The notes under the pieces: generated by a model | Database searches by the model: none | Seen by the model: only the letters and a program-made list of their open reading frames with translations | Told to the model about the DNA's origin: nothing | Made by a program: the position numbers and the translations under genes | Shown here: positions 18,755 to 29,380 of the stretch, one piece after another | Position numbering within the stretch: position 1 is the first letter of the stretch | How the letters are laid out: every line of letters begins with the position of its first letter | From: Cytidiella melzeri | Lineage: Eukaryota; Basidiomycota; Agaricomycetes; Polyporales; Irpicaceae | Direction: 5' to 3' | Assembly (NCBI GenBank): GCA_022592445.1 | Contig: JABYQR010000231.1 | Coordinates: 1 to 64,000 of the forward strand | Length of the DNA stretch: 64,000 bases

Positions 18755-18955
18755 ATGTCCGATAGCAGAGCTTCTGCATGTCCTGGGGGGAACGTTCGAT
18801 CGACGACGTTGACAGACATCTTGCGCTGCGAACTTGGTGAACAGCACACCGGTATAGATGTCGGATTCTGTCCTGTTGCGCAGGAGGGTACTGAAAAGCC
18901 AGTATCCTCCTGGGGAAAAGGACCTAGTCTGTTGTCTTCCCCTACGTTGCCTTAG
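18755..18955 (+). CDS. Small hypothetical frame (66 residues)
   Basis: ATG to TAG, 'MSDSRASACPGGNVRS..SSPTLP'. It has no signal peptide, membrane segment or family motif. The segment around 'CPVAQEGT' resembles the translation 'RVAQEGT' of the inverted copy near 19426, which suggests repeat origin. Listed only because a TATA-like box precedes it. Confidence 0.2.
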   Translation: MSDSRASACPGGNVRSTTLTDILRCELGEQHTGIDVGFCPVAQEGTEKPVSSWGKGPSLLSSPTLP

Positions 18956-21734
18956 CTTGCATAGTCTCCATACGGCGCGAGAGGTGGATTGGATAAAGTA
19001 CTGTCGCTTCGAATGATGATGTGACAGGTCTCCTTACCTTGTTCTTTTCCCGCATAAAGATCTCATTCCGTAGCTCGAGGTGACAGGAATCTACTACGGG
19101 GAGAGATATCAACCAGATATTGTCGCCCTGGATGACCGCAACAAGCAACGTCGCGTTCACCTGGCCAACAAGAGCTAACTAATATGCCTCTATGACATAG
19201 TACCGCCATGCACCAAAGTCGGGTAATCCTAGTGACGCGTGAGTCTACTGTAACATTACTATCTCGTTCGCCTGCTGAATTGAGACGGGGTCTAGCCCCT
19301 TTGCATCTCATAGTGTCAATCTGCATCAATGACCCACATTCCGAGCTTAATTTCGAGATGTCATTTGCGAGTGGATGAGAACATGATCGGGTATTGTCGC
19401 CCAGGATGGTGCTGCGTAAGGCAGTTCCCTCCTGAGCAACACGACCCGAGTCAGCCTTCTCACTTGAAGAGACCAGGAGCTGCGCTACTCCCTTTCCGAG
19501 ATAGATGAGTGATGCAAATAACATTCCTCTAGTGCGACTGTCATGCTGGCTCCTTATCCCTGCAATGCAGAATTGTAGACGCAACTCACAGATCTGCTTA
19601 CAGAGTTCACTTCAAACACTACCCACTCCTTCCCGTCACTGAGCCGACTACAGGATCTTTCCTCTGTCATACTCTCGAACGGAGGCGAGGAAAGTCTTCA
19701 TCTCGACATACCGGGTCCACATTATCTCACACCTCGGGAGATTGTGCTAGTTTGCTGTTGCTACAGTTGATCTATCTAGACGACAGGCCCCTGCTACTCT
19801 CGACTGAGGGTTCTTTGGCCATATCTAACGGAGGCGAAGGGAGTCTGAGTCTTGACATACCCGGTTCGATTTCTCTCGCTTCTGAGCAACATTGTGCCAC
19901 TTAAATGTTGCTACAGACGACCTACCTGGACGACTACCCTCACATCCTAAGCTTTCCTGTCAAACACAAGATGGACAGCCCTCCTCTGGTTCGGAGCGCC
20001 GATGCATTATCTCAGGCTGCCAGCCTCTCTTTCTCACACCACACCTCGCACTGGCACTCGTGTACCCACATTCAGACACAATCTGTCCTGCCTTTCCAAT
20101 CACACAAGTCAAGCAGGATTGTTCTGTCAAGGCACGACAGGCCGCGGGGTTGCAAGAGGGCCTTCTCAGGCTGAGGGGGCTCTGCTATATACGTAAGTAC
20201 GCGTCTTGTAAGCTTTGCGCGCGTAGTCACGTAACGTTCACCGGAAGCGTTGGTCTGCGAGCTTCGAAACCTTGGACCTGGCGGCAGACGTCGTCCGTCA
20301 ACCATTCGAGTCGTGTGTAAACTGGCTATCTGCTGCAATGACGTCCTTTCAAGATGCAAGTCTGTCGATCTATGGCACAAAGTCCCAGTCTATACTCAAC
20401 TTAGGGTGCTCTCGCTCCGCTCCGTCCCCCTCCTCAATGACAGTTGAATGCAATTACGATTTACTGGAAAGTGTCTTCTTTCCATCATTTGAGAACAGTT
20501 CGCACGATCAGCGACGGCATCTGCAATCCATATTGTGATCATGACTAGCCGCCTGGCCGGGGTGAGGAGCCCTGTCGAGCGTCCCTGCTCAAACACCGAT
20601 AGCGCGAGTAGAGGTCGACGTTGACGACCTAGGCGTGTAGATAACGAGTCTTTCTCATTGAAATGTGACAAGTCTCGCGGTCAAACACGCCCTCAAAGGC
20701 TCATTAGCGTCTCGAGGGCGCAGAGGACTTGCTAAAGAATCCGCACAGACTTCCTTGTAAGTAAGTTCGCGGTCTGTTTTGGCCGGTCAGATTATCTATC
20801 AGGCGTCAGAGTTGTAAAATTGTTTTCCATCGCAGTTCGCCCTCGGCGTAGTGCATGTTTTTCGGCATCCAGACTAGTCCTTTCTCACACATCTACTTCT
20901 GATACCTACAACACCGCTACGATCTTGTAAAGTAGACTTGCTGTACCAATTGCTCGACGTGACTGAGACAACGCTGCGCTGGGAATACCGACTCGAAGCT
21001 CAAAACCTCAGTGTCAATGCGCGAGTGGCTTGCACAACGCACAACGATACGTTCAGCGTTACGTAGTTCGGAAGGAGGCTCCGGCCCGTCGGACGGATTT
21101 AACGGGGCTGTTGATGGAGCACTGAGCCGGACATTTGCATACGGCGTCTAAAACCATTGTTTCCCTCAACTGCCCATCGCTCGACGACGGCCATATCTCG
21201 CCTTTCCAGCGTTATATCGCCTGCGCCGTGCGATACGGTCAAGCATGTTTGGGATATGTTATCGCAAGTATTCTGAAGGATATCCTACAGCTCAGCACGG
21301 AAATTGCTGCTCTCGTTGGCCAGCGAAGGTGTGGATACCTCCCTCCTGTGAGTGATTCTGGTCTGCCTCGTGCATCGATATAGGTGGCCTCGAGGCGGGC
21401 TTGGCGGTCGTCACGGCTGGATTGTTTGGCTTTATACTCGGAAGCTGCTCGAACGTGCTGACCCTCGGAAAAGAATAAACTGCAGGACAATGAAATCCAT
21501 TATCCGTTCCGCGTTTGGGCGTCCCCATATCCAAACTTTAGCCAAACTTTGGCCACAGCCTGGACAAAGCCGTGGTCTTCAGCGCCACCCTTCAATTCCC
21601 ATCATCATCCTTTCATATTTCTGCTCGGTCTTTGTCTTCCTTAAACCTCACCCACCCCCATCGTCGACGACTGGGTCCTTCTTCTCGCGTGCGCGACTTT
21701 CCCCCCTCTTTACTGCCGTACCACCAAGTCTGCC

Positions 21735-22345
21735 ATGCGTCCTACCATGCTCCTCAATACGCTCGCTCTGCTCGCTTTCGCCGTCTTCGCCTCGGTCAGT
21801 GCAACCCCGACAAGCAGCAGCGGGGCAGCCGTGGCCGCACGCAACGACGCAACACCGGTGCAAGCTAGATCCTTGACCTCCCCCGCCGTCGCCCGTCGCG
21901 TTGAGGCTCGTGAACCAGCCCCGTCTGGCCTCCGCAAGCGTGACATGCCCAAGCAGAAGGTCGTCTCCCAGCAAGAGCTCGTCTCGCAGTATCTCTGCCC
22001 CCGACCCATGCTCGCATGCCCCATCTCGCCCGAGTCGCATCCTTTGACTATCGAGCAGTGGATTCACGATGGGTTCGAATGCGTGGACGATCATGAGGAT
22101 CTCACGTCTTGCGGTGGATGTGGTCTTATAGACGTTCAGTGAGTAACGCTCGCTTGACATCCGCGCTCTTGTGGTGCGCATATCGTTTACTGACGGTTCT
22201 CTTACTCTAACGTGATAGATACGATTGCACGGCGGTCAAGGGAGCGCTAGGTGTCTCGTGCGTTGTCGGCGCGTGTCGTGTCGATTCATGCATGCGGGGT
22301 TACACTCTCGCATTAGACGGCAGGTCTTGCGTCAGGACACGCTGA
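21735..22345 (+). CDS. PriA-like secreted protein (CPL1-like domain)
   Basis: Exons 21735..22138 and 22219..22345; the 80-nt GT-AG intron splits a Gln codon. The signal peptide covers about residues 1-23 (MRPTMLLNTLALLAFAVFASV..). A low-complexity basic stretch follows, including a Lys-Arg (LRKRD) that could be a Kex2 site. The C-terminal Cys-rich domain reads 'YLCPRPMLACPI', 'FECVDDHEDLTSCGGCG', then in exon 2 'YDCTAVKGALGVSCVVGACRVDSC'. This cysteine pattern is that of the PriA family first described from Lentinula edodes, widespread in Agaricomycetes and thought to be extracellular. The molecular function is unknown. The length (about 176 residues) is normal. Confidence 0.92.
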
Positions 22346-22957
22346 TGAACAATGTCGGTTAGCCCTGCGTGGCTTTCCTATCTTCCCATCGGACTTGCAC
22401 TACCACTGGCTATGTAGCCGGGGGACACTTTAGACTCTTGCTGCGTTCTTTTATAGACACTTTACGATAACGAACGATAGTTATGCGCTGTTCTGTTTTG
22501 CGCCGAATTTTGCTTTTGTGACGACGTTTCCGCTTGCCTTACGTCAAACACACGTCACGGACATTTCTCCTCCACAGAGGGCAGAACGCGAGTTTCATCT
22601 CTGTTGTTTTAGATACTTTGTAGCTGGATATTGTTATTCTAGTTCTCTCACACCTCGTGCGAAGGTTTTTTTTAATATCTTCACATTCCGCCTGCATAGC
22701 AAGGGAAGTTTTGGCGCAATTTTGCTCTTACGGCACCGCGGTCATGAAAAAAATCCTAACGAGTAGAGTTTGCGTTTTTGAATGCATTTGGTTGAGCGAA
22801 TGTGTCAACAATAAGAATAAATGGTTTGTGATGGTATGAACATTGAAAAGCGATATGTGCGGTAATACAAGTGCAATGTACGTATTTAAAGACAAAAATG
22901 ATCATGCGTAAAGATCAGTCGAAGTAAGCATCAACTTCGTAAACTGTGAGTCTTGTG
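22346..22957. other. Intergenic, convergent 3' ends
   Basis: This lies between the PriA-like gene and the minus-strand secreted-protein gene. It is AT-rich with no open frame of note, and probably holds both 3' untranslated regions. Confidence 0.6.
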
Positions 22958-23508
22958 TCAGATGATGCTATTGAGAAGTTTAACAATCTCACCATCGCGC
23001 TTGGTAACTGGTACTACGGGCGCGTCGGTACACCACTGCGTGATGCCACGATCGCAAGCGGCCTGAGCACCGTTGGTACCAGTGATAGTGACATTGTTGA
23101 TTGTGGTATTCAAGCCGGTTGGGTTGGTGTTGTTTGCTGATGAGGTGGAATTGACACGAGCTCCACTGGTAGCATTGCGCTGTGGCAACGTTGGTGTAAC
23201 AACTACAAATAGGATGTGAGTGTGTAAAGAGAGTCAATTCATGATAAACACTGACCCCGCTTCTCAAGGCAAAACTCAACAATACCACGGTCGCATGCAG
23301 CTTGTGCACCCTCCGTGCCGGTGATGGTCACATTGGCGATGGTGGTGTTAAGACCAGTTGGAGTGGTGTTGTTGGCCGACGAAGTCGAGTTAACGCGCTG
23401 GCCGGTAGTGGGATCGCGTTGGGGCAGAACAGGGGGGTTGACCGGTATAGCGGTCACAGCGGTAACAATGACGACCACGGCGGAGATGAGGTAAAGGCGG
23501 GAGAACAT
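22958..23508 (-). CDS. Secreted two-module repeat protein with Kex2-type Lys-Arg sites
   Basis: Exons 23508..23256 and 23202..22958 (53-nt intron, GTCAGT..TAG), 165 residues. A signal peptide (MFSRLYLISAVVVIVTAVTA) precedes two modules. Module 1 runs 'VLPQRDPTTGQRVNSTSSAN' to 'CDRGIVEFCLEKR'. Module 2 runs 'TLPQRNATSGARVNSTSSAN' to 'CDRGITQWC' and 'VPVTKR'. The modules agree at about 42 of 50 aligned residues; each has one Cys pair, several N-glycosylation sequons and a terminal Lys-Arg. The intron lies exactly at the module boundary, so one exon equals one module. This is the layout of fungal Kex2-processed repeat proteins (precursors of pheromones, RiPPs and small secreted peptides), though the class cannot be assigned. 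Divergent or regulatory partners were not seen. Confidence 0.85.
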
Positions 23509-23611
23509 GTTGAATGAGGTAGGAGTGGTAAGAGGAGGTAAGATGACTGTGCGGTGTGTTCGGAGGGTGAGTTGCGTGGCTAGGTGAGGTTTAGAGGGAC
23601 CAACCTGAGGG

Positions 23612-23619
23612 TATTTATA
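23612..23619 (-). promoter_or_regulatory. TATA box of the two-module secreted protein
   Basis: TATAAATA on the minus strand, about 104 bases upstream of the ATG at 23508. The position and sequence fit a strong, regulated fungal core promoter. Confidence 0.6.
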
Positions 23620-24481
23620 CGTTTGCACTATCCACCCTACTCGCCGCCGCAGTGTCGAGCAAATCCAGAATGCCGCACGCTGTAACAAGTATGATGACAT
23701 GAGGGGGTCAAGGAGTCATTGAGGATCTTCAGGACGAGGAGCTGCACGCCAGGCGGATGCACATTTCCGCATAGGTAGTGGAGGTGGATCGTTCAAATGA
23801 CAAGGCACAGGCCAAAGGTTTCTCTTTTCGGTATTCCGCTGTGGTCATCGACCTCGTTCAACCTGGAAGCTACTCGTTAGCCGGGAAAGAACTGAGGCTC
23901 GGAGCACACATAGACGCACCATTGGTTCCACTGTGGAATTAAACTCTTTGCTTACGGAGATTTCGGAAGCGTTGGAAACTTGAGCATCGTCGCCCTCCGG
24001 GTTGCTCGATGAGGTAATGCAGCATTTCTGGCAGCTCCTTCTAATGAAAAGTGCCTCATGGAAAGCTGTGGCAGCGGCACCGCATGTACGCCGCAGTAAT
24101 ATCTTCACCTAAACACTGGTATAAGTGGTACTTATTACCTACCGGTGGGTCGTCAACGGCTACTGGCAAACCAGTGACAGTCCAAACTCCTAATAATCAC
24201 AAACTCACCTGAAGCAACTTGCACCTTTGGAGAGTCCTCTGCGCCCTCATAAGAGAGCACCAATGAGAGCGTATATGCGTTTTTCACCGCGGTGGGACCG
24301 ACCTGTAAATTACAGTCCGTGTGTTGGTCTGAATCGTTATCCGGTGCAACTTGAGCTCCTGAGCGCCAATTGATCACGTTTATGTGTGCACGGTCGCGTA
24401 CTTACATACTTACGCGACCAGTCACTAGTCAAGTCTTGTTCGTTCAAGGGGAGTTGTTTTGTTCAGGCCAACAGGTAGACC
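23620..24481. other. Intergenic; possible small minus-strand gene not resolved
   Basis: A minus-strand stretch (about 24,370 to 24,050) reads like protein: 'VGPTAVKNAYTLSLVLSYEG', then after a possible GTGAGT..CAG intron 'AVDDPPVGNKYHLYQCLGED', ending at a TGA near 24,058. No ATG or clean 5' exon could be found and no family was recognised. It may be a gene remnant or an exon of an unannotated gene. The rest is presumably the promoter of EXO5. Confidence 0.35.
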
Positions 24482-26895
24482 ATGGCTGACGACGAAAACG
24501 ACGAGTTCGACGAATACAACGTACCGCTTGATGTCGAGCATCTACCCTATGTCACGAACCTCCCGCCTTCACCGGTCCCTACACCACCGAGCAAGGAAGA
24601 GCCATCCCAGCTTGAAGCCAATGACTGCACCATTCCCGCGATTCCGCAAAGCCCCAAGTCGGTCGTCAGCGATGAGTTTGCCGCGTACGACCTTTCTGAG
24701 TTCACTGCTGAAGAGCTTGCGGCCCTCGAGTCTACTGCCCTTGCAGGTCCTTCCTCGAGCGCGAGACCAGGAGGCGATCACCCCGTACGCCTCCCTCTCG
24801 CAAGTCCTCATGTCACCGCGGCAGACGGCGATTGTAGCGACACCACAAACTCCACCAGTCGTACGCCGTTGAACCCAATATTCAGTGGTCCCGCGATTGA
24901 CATTGAACTCGAGCAGTCTCCCTCTTCGCGTGACGCCACGGTGACTGACCGTCCTAGAGTGGCTGCACAGGAGAAGAAAGCACTGTCGCCGCAAGAGAAG
25001 TACCACAGGAACAATTGGTTCCGTACAACTGATCTTACGTCCCCAATATGGTCAGTGGGTGCGCTCATCATATTCTGTGTACGACAGACGTTGACCTGTA
25101 CTTGCGGGATGCGTAGGTGCGAGTATATGTACGAATATCGATTCCTGCAGGAGAGGGAGAAGAAGAAACCGGACCAGAAACAGGCGGAGACTATCATCAC
25201 TCCCAAGGGTAACGCCATCCCCGTCGATATTAAGCGCGTGGAAGGGCAACATGCAATGCGAGAAGCCGGCAAGGTCGTTTGGTTCCAAAATTCATTTTCA
25301 GAATGACCGCTTACTCTTTTCTTGCATATCGTAGTCCGTTCACCGAGTGCTTGAGCGCGAGATTCACCCGGTCGAAATCAAGCTGGTAAAAACTGATTCT
25401 ATCGAAGAGAAATGGGCACTCATGTACGTGATCTATGTTTTGCTCTGACAACGAGCTTAACGGACACCCTATTTTGTCAACAGATTTACCCGCATGATGG
25501 AGAGCGTACAATCTCTTATAACGATCGGTCGCTGTGTGAGTCCTTTCGTACTTCCAAGGGCTATAACTCAACCATTGCTTAGCGTGAAATGGAAGTCTTC
25601 GGACTTCTCCACGGCGAGGTAGTTCGAGGCGTCATTGTGAGTTTTGTGCACGTGTAAGACAATACTACCCAGATAACCACGTTGGTTTATAGGATGAAGT
25701 GGTTCGGGAACCTCTTCCCGTACGTGCTATAACACCCACAAAGGATGGAAGCGACAGAAAACGTAGCAGACAGGCTACCAGCTTGCCTGGCTCGCCAACA
25801 AAACGCAAGCCACAGAAGGTCTCCACAGATCAATCTCCGTCGCAGACGTCGATCACTTCCTTCTTCGCTGATGTGTTACAACCTTCTTCACAAGTTCAAC
25901 CACCCCTCGATCCGTCAACGGCAGATGCACCAATGGAGGATGCGTTGCACCGGGGACGACATCCACATCTGAAGGAAATGGAGCCCCAGTTTTGTCTGAG
26001 AATTTCCGATACCAAAACTCGAAATACCCACACAATGCCTCATGTCGCTGACACAGACAGTGCACGATACCAGCTAATGATCTACCATCGACTGCTCTCT
26101 GGCCTACTGGCACCTGCGTCATCACCCGACGCGATAGATTTCTCGGAGCTCTGGAGAAAATTAGGGATCACGAGTAATAAGACGTTCTCCCCAAAATTCC
26201 ACCAGGACGCAGAATTACCTCCCGAGGTCGACTGCATCGACAAAATGGTAAACATGTGGCGAAACCACGTCGAGATGACGAGCGTGCGTTCTGTGCATCC
26301 GGAGCTTACTGTCGAGTACCGAATTAGGAAGACTACGTTACAGGAGATTAAGCGTAAGTCAAAGAGTAAACGGAATGATGCAGAAACTGCTCCTTCGACA
26401 AGCGGAGACGGTATTCGAGCCGCCGTTGTCTTCAATTCTCTGCCTGTTGTCGAAGAGCAAAAGGCGCCTACACATGAGGTCGGCTCCGACGTGGAGGAGC
26501 TGAAGTCGGCCACGAAGACCCAGGACTCAGATTCTGATGACGAGAAATACGACAGCGTTGTCATTGGCCAGCAGGTTGTCCTGTACGACAGCGTTGCCTT
26601 GGACAATCACCTGAGCGATATTTTCCAGTGGTGGCGAGGCGAACGACCATCTAGAGGAGTTGCCATTTCGCAGACGAGGAGGTGTTCGTGAGTGTCTTGC
26701 CCGTTACCCATCCTTCGTGGCCCAAAATAACCTGCGCTGTCTTCCAGGGCATGTGCGTTCGCGTCAGGATGCGAATGGAGAGAGCAAAAAGCGCTTGAAT
26801 TCACGAAGGGAAACGGGGTGCTCAAGGATATGCCGTTGGCTGGCTCGAGTACTGCTCAAACTAATCATTCCGGCTTCACCACTACATGGACATAA
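24482..26895 (+). CDS. EXO5: Exonuclease V (DEM1/EXO5 family), single-strand DNA exonuclease
   Basis: Exons 24482..25050, 25117..25273, 25335..25423, 25484..25535, 25583..25636, 25693..26687, 26748..26895; 687 residues. An acidic N-terminus is followed by the EXO5 fold: 'FRTTDLTSPIWCEYMYEY', 'SVHRVLEREIHPVEIKL', 'EMEVFGLLHGEVVRGVI', then catalytic 'DTKTR' (Asp ~413, Lys ~415) and 'ARYQLMIYHRLL'. The four iron-sulfur cysteines are present: one in WCE (~191) and C-x2-C-x5-C at the end (RRCSACAFASGCEW). Family members cut single-stranded DNA from ends and act in mitochondrial DNA maintenance (yeast) or nuclear repair (animals). An insertion between the GVI-DE and DTK motifs is basic and holds a canonical PIP box QTSITSFF (25843-25866). 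Intron 1 is a multiple of three without stops, but the conserved SPIWCE junction supports splicing. Confidence 0.95.
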
Positions 26896-28029
26896 GCTTA
26901 GCTTTGCCGGAGGGTGTTTTGTATACTAGCTGCCATCAAACGCACATCATAAACGCTTAGATTACTGTGATGGGACATCTTTTGCAAACTGGACAACATT
27001 TGATAATCACATTCCTGCCGCTTCCGCATTAGTGTTTTCGTACCGGGAAGAGTAGAATTACATGTGAACACTCATCACAGACATAGCTGTCTACTTTTCT
27101 AAATATTCAAAGGGGGGATGCGGGCTACCGAGTGTTACCGGTGTTTTTTTGTTCTCATTGCTACATCAAATCTCTCAGATCCCAGAGATGTCGGCCAGTG
27201 GTCTGCTCGAAAAGCTTGGTGGTAACCTTTCTGATAGTATTGTATACACTTGTAAGCCTTGATTTATAGTTGGTGCACTCAATCGAGCTAGAGAGACAAA
27301 GTTGTGAATCTGCGTGACCAGCAGAGCGAGCAGAGTGACACTGATTCAAAGTCCGATTGATGCAGACTTCATGACGTCTGCGCTGGACGACAGGCGCTTT
27401 GGTACATGCCGAACGCAGTTTGAACCTGCCGACGTGACGATCTCATCAATCTGTGACGAAAACTGGACAACTTTTGCAAAACCTCGTGTTTCGACGCCGG
27501 CAACGTTCCGCTCGTCGTACAGCTCATTCAACGCTCACGAAAACCTCCGGAAAGTGTCATTAACTCAATAATCTAGCTTTTCATCAAGAATCATAATTTT
27601 CAGGTGAGTGGCTGATGAGATATTGAATTGATACTCATAACCGTTTGCAAAAGTTGTCCTACTACAGTACAGTCGATAGATCCCGTTACCATGAGCGTGG
27701 TAGATTTTGATCGGGTACAGAATCATGGCCACAATCGCAATGCAACGGGCGGACGCAGTACTACTGTTCTCTCCACTGCATACGACGACCACGCTTGTCC
27801 TCGACTCTGTCGTTCGCCGTCTCTTGTCGTCGTTTCCGCAGAGTTATAGCTTGAGGCCTCAAAACCTCGCCTACTCAGTGCAATAATCACCGCTCATTGA
27901 CACACCGCTAGGCAACCGCCGCCGTCGGCCTACACGACGCCGTCTACTACCCTTCACCATCGCTCGAGCTTTGTTCTCTTGACACTGAGCTGCTGCTACT
28001 GCGAAGAAACCAAAGCACGACTTTCAAAG
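26896..28029. other. Intergenic between EXO5 and the copper transporter
   Basis: 1.1 kb without a supported gene. Short frames at 27161-27349 and 27346-27531 (minus) and 27314-27571 (plus) have no motifs and overlap one another. It presumably includes the promoter of the downstream gene. Confidence 0.5.
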
Positions 28030-29141
28030 ATGCAGATGGACGGCTGGCAAGACTACCTCCATTTCGACCTTTTGGGCGAGCACGTCTTCTTTCCTTCACT
28101 TCGTCTCGACTCTGCGAGGCATCTCGTCGAGGCATGTGTCTTGACAATCGCGATATGTGTCGCTGAGAGGTGTGTAGCCGGTCAAACTCCTTGTACTGTC
28201 TGGTACTGACTTCTCCCTGTGCTTTTATGCAAAGGAGTCTCACGTATGCGATCCATACGAGTTGGAGTCCGCTGAATTGGACAAAGAGGACGCGGGCTCG
28301 CAAAGCACTGTGGAAGGCAGCCTTGTACTGGGTGGTGACTTTGCTGCGACTGTGCGTGTTGACGATGTCTGTTCTCCAGTGACAACCTCTGAACGTTTCC
28401 TGTCACCTTCTTGTTGTGATCATTAGGCTGTATATGCTCGTGGCGATGACTTTCAGTGTGTGGTAAGTCCTTTTTTAACTTTGCGATACAAATGACTGTG
28501 CTGAATACTCGGTAGGCTACTACTCATCACAGTACGCTTTGAATGGACTCGTTTGTCGCTGCATGAACGCTCATTGTTCACGATTGCAGGTGACAACATT
28601 GGCGGCGGGACAATTCATAATCGAATACCTGGAAACGCCAGACTATAGCTCAATGACAGAGTGCGTAACAAACGCGTCGTTACCTGCGTGTGCAATTGAC
28701 TGACACTCAACTGTGTGACATTGCAGCCCAGAACACATCAAAGAGCCTCTACTCGCGCAACAGGGTGATAACACGTACGGGTCCTCATACCCGCTTCACC
28801 CTTACGGAGCTCACGAGCACGCGAACGACGATTACCCATATCGACCGTCTTCCTCAAGTGCATCAACCTCGTCGCTTCCTCGCGCGCATTCTTCCTCGAG
28901 TGTAAACGTTGCCACAGATCCTGCCATGGGTCGTCCTAGATCAAAATCAAAACCAGACGCTATTTGGATCCATCCGACCGAGTCGAACCTTGCGCGAGCA
29001 GATGCAAGAGCTATGCAGCTGGGACTTAGTGGCGATACGGAGCTGGTGAAGGCACCTGAGCTGCCTGCGGAGGGTGAGCATGCCTGGGAAGTTGGCAAGG
29101 GTAGAGACCTTGCGCGGGAGATTATGGGTAAACCAAACTGA
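28030..29141 (+). CDS. Ctr-family copper transporter
   Basis: Exons 28030..28169, 28235..28351, 28427..28462, 28516..28531, 28590..28660, 28727..29141; 264 residues. The N-terminus 'MQMDGWQDYLHFDLLGEHVFF' has the Met/aromatic start of Ctr2-type proteins. TM1 follows (ACVLTIAICVAER), then a cytosolic loop, TM2 with the Ctr hallmark M-x3-M (LYMLVAMTFSVW), and TM3 (ITVTTLAAGQFIIEYL). Ctr proteins form trimers that pass Cu(I), at the plasma membrane or out of the vacuole. The usual TM3 G-x3-G is reduced to one Gly here. The ~115-residue Ser-rich C-terminal tail is longer than usual. The fourth exon is only 16 nt; skipping it would create a stop at the junction. Confidence 0.87.
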
Positions 29142-29380
29142 ACTTGAAAATTGAGCGGGAGGAAGGGTGTTCGGCATAGATGTTCGAGATACTTGTTGCG
29201 TTCGTTTGTACTATCAGTCACCTCATTGTTATCCCTCGTGTACTATGGCTTTTGTTGGATAATATCGGGAGTCACTCCTATGGGCGTGCAAGCGTTCAAG
29301 GGTCCATATATGCCCTAAATGATTGGACATTCTATCAATATGTACGCACTGTGATATGTCATATACTTTGCATCCAAGCC

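Larger units (their letters stand above)
18099..21734. other. 3.6-kb gene-poor stretch with diverged repeats
   Basis: No intact gene is supported. Present are a TATA-like box with an AC microsatellite and a 66-codon frame (18631-18955), a pair of diverged direct repeats (19675-19795 and 19826-19940, sharing 'cggaggcga', 'gacatac.cggt' and 'gttgctacag..ga.ctacctggacgac'), and a 173-codon minus frame (19063-19584) without known motifs. 'gttgc(g/t)caggaggg' occurs at 18875 and, inverted, at 19426, and 'attgtcgccc(t/a)ggatg' occurs at 19119 and 19397, so the area is made of shuffled copies of some unit. Confidence 0.45.

Noticed and set aside
19063..19584. 173-codon minus-strand frame as a real gene
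   Set aside because: No motif, biased composition, overlap with diverged repeats and no promoter or splice context; kept only as part of the repeat-rich stretch.
21135..21383. 82-codon plus-strand frame with a possible downstream exon
   Set aside because: A GT-AG intron can be drawn at 21,33x-21,383, but neither side shows a domain, signal peptide or family likeness.
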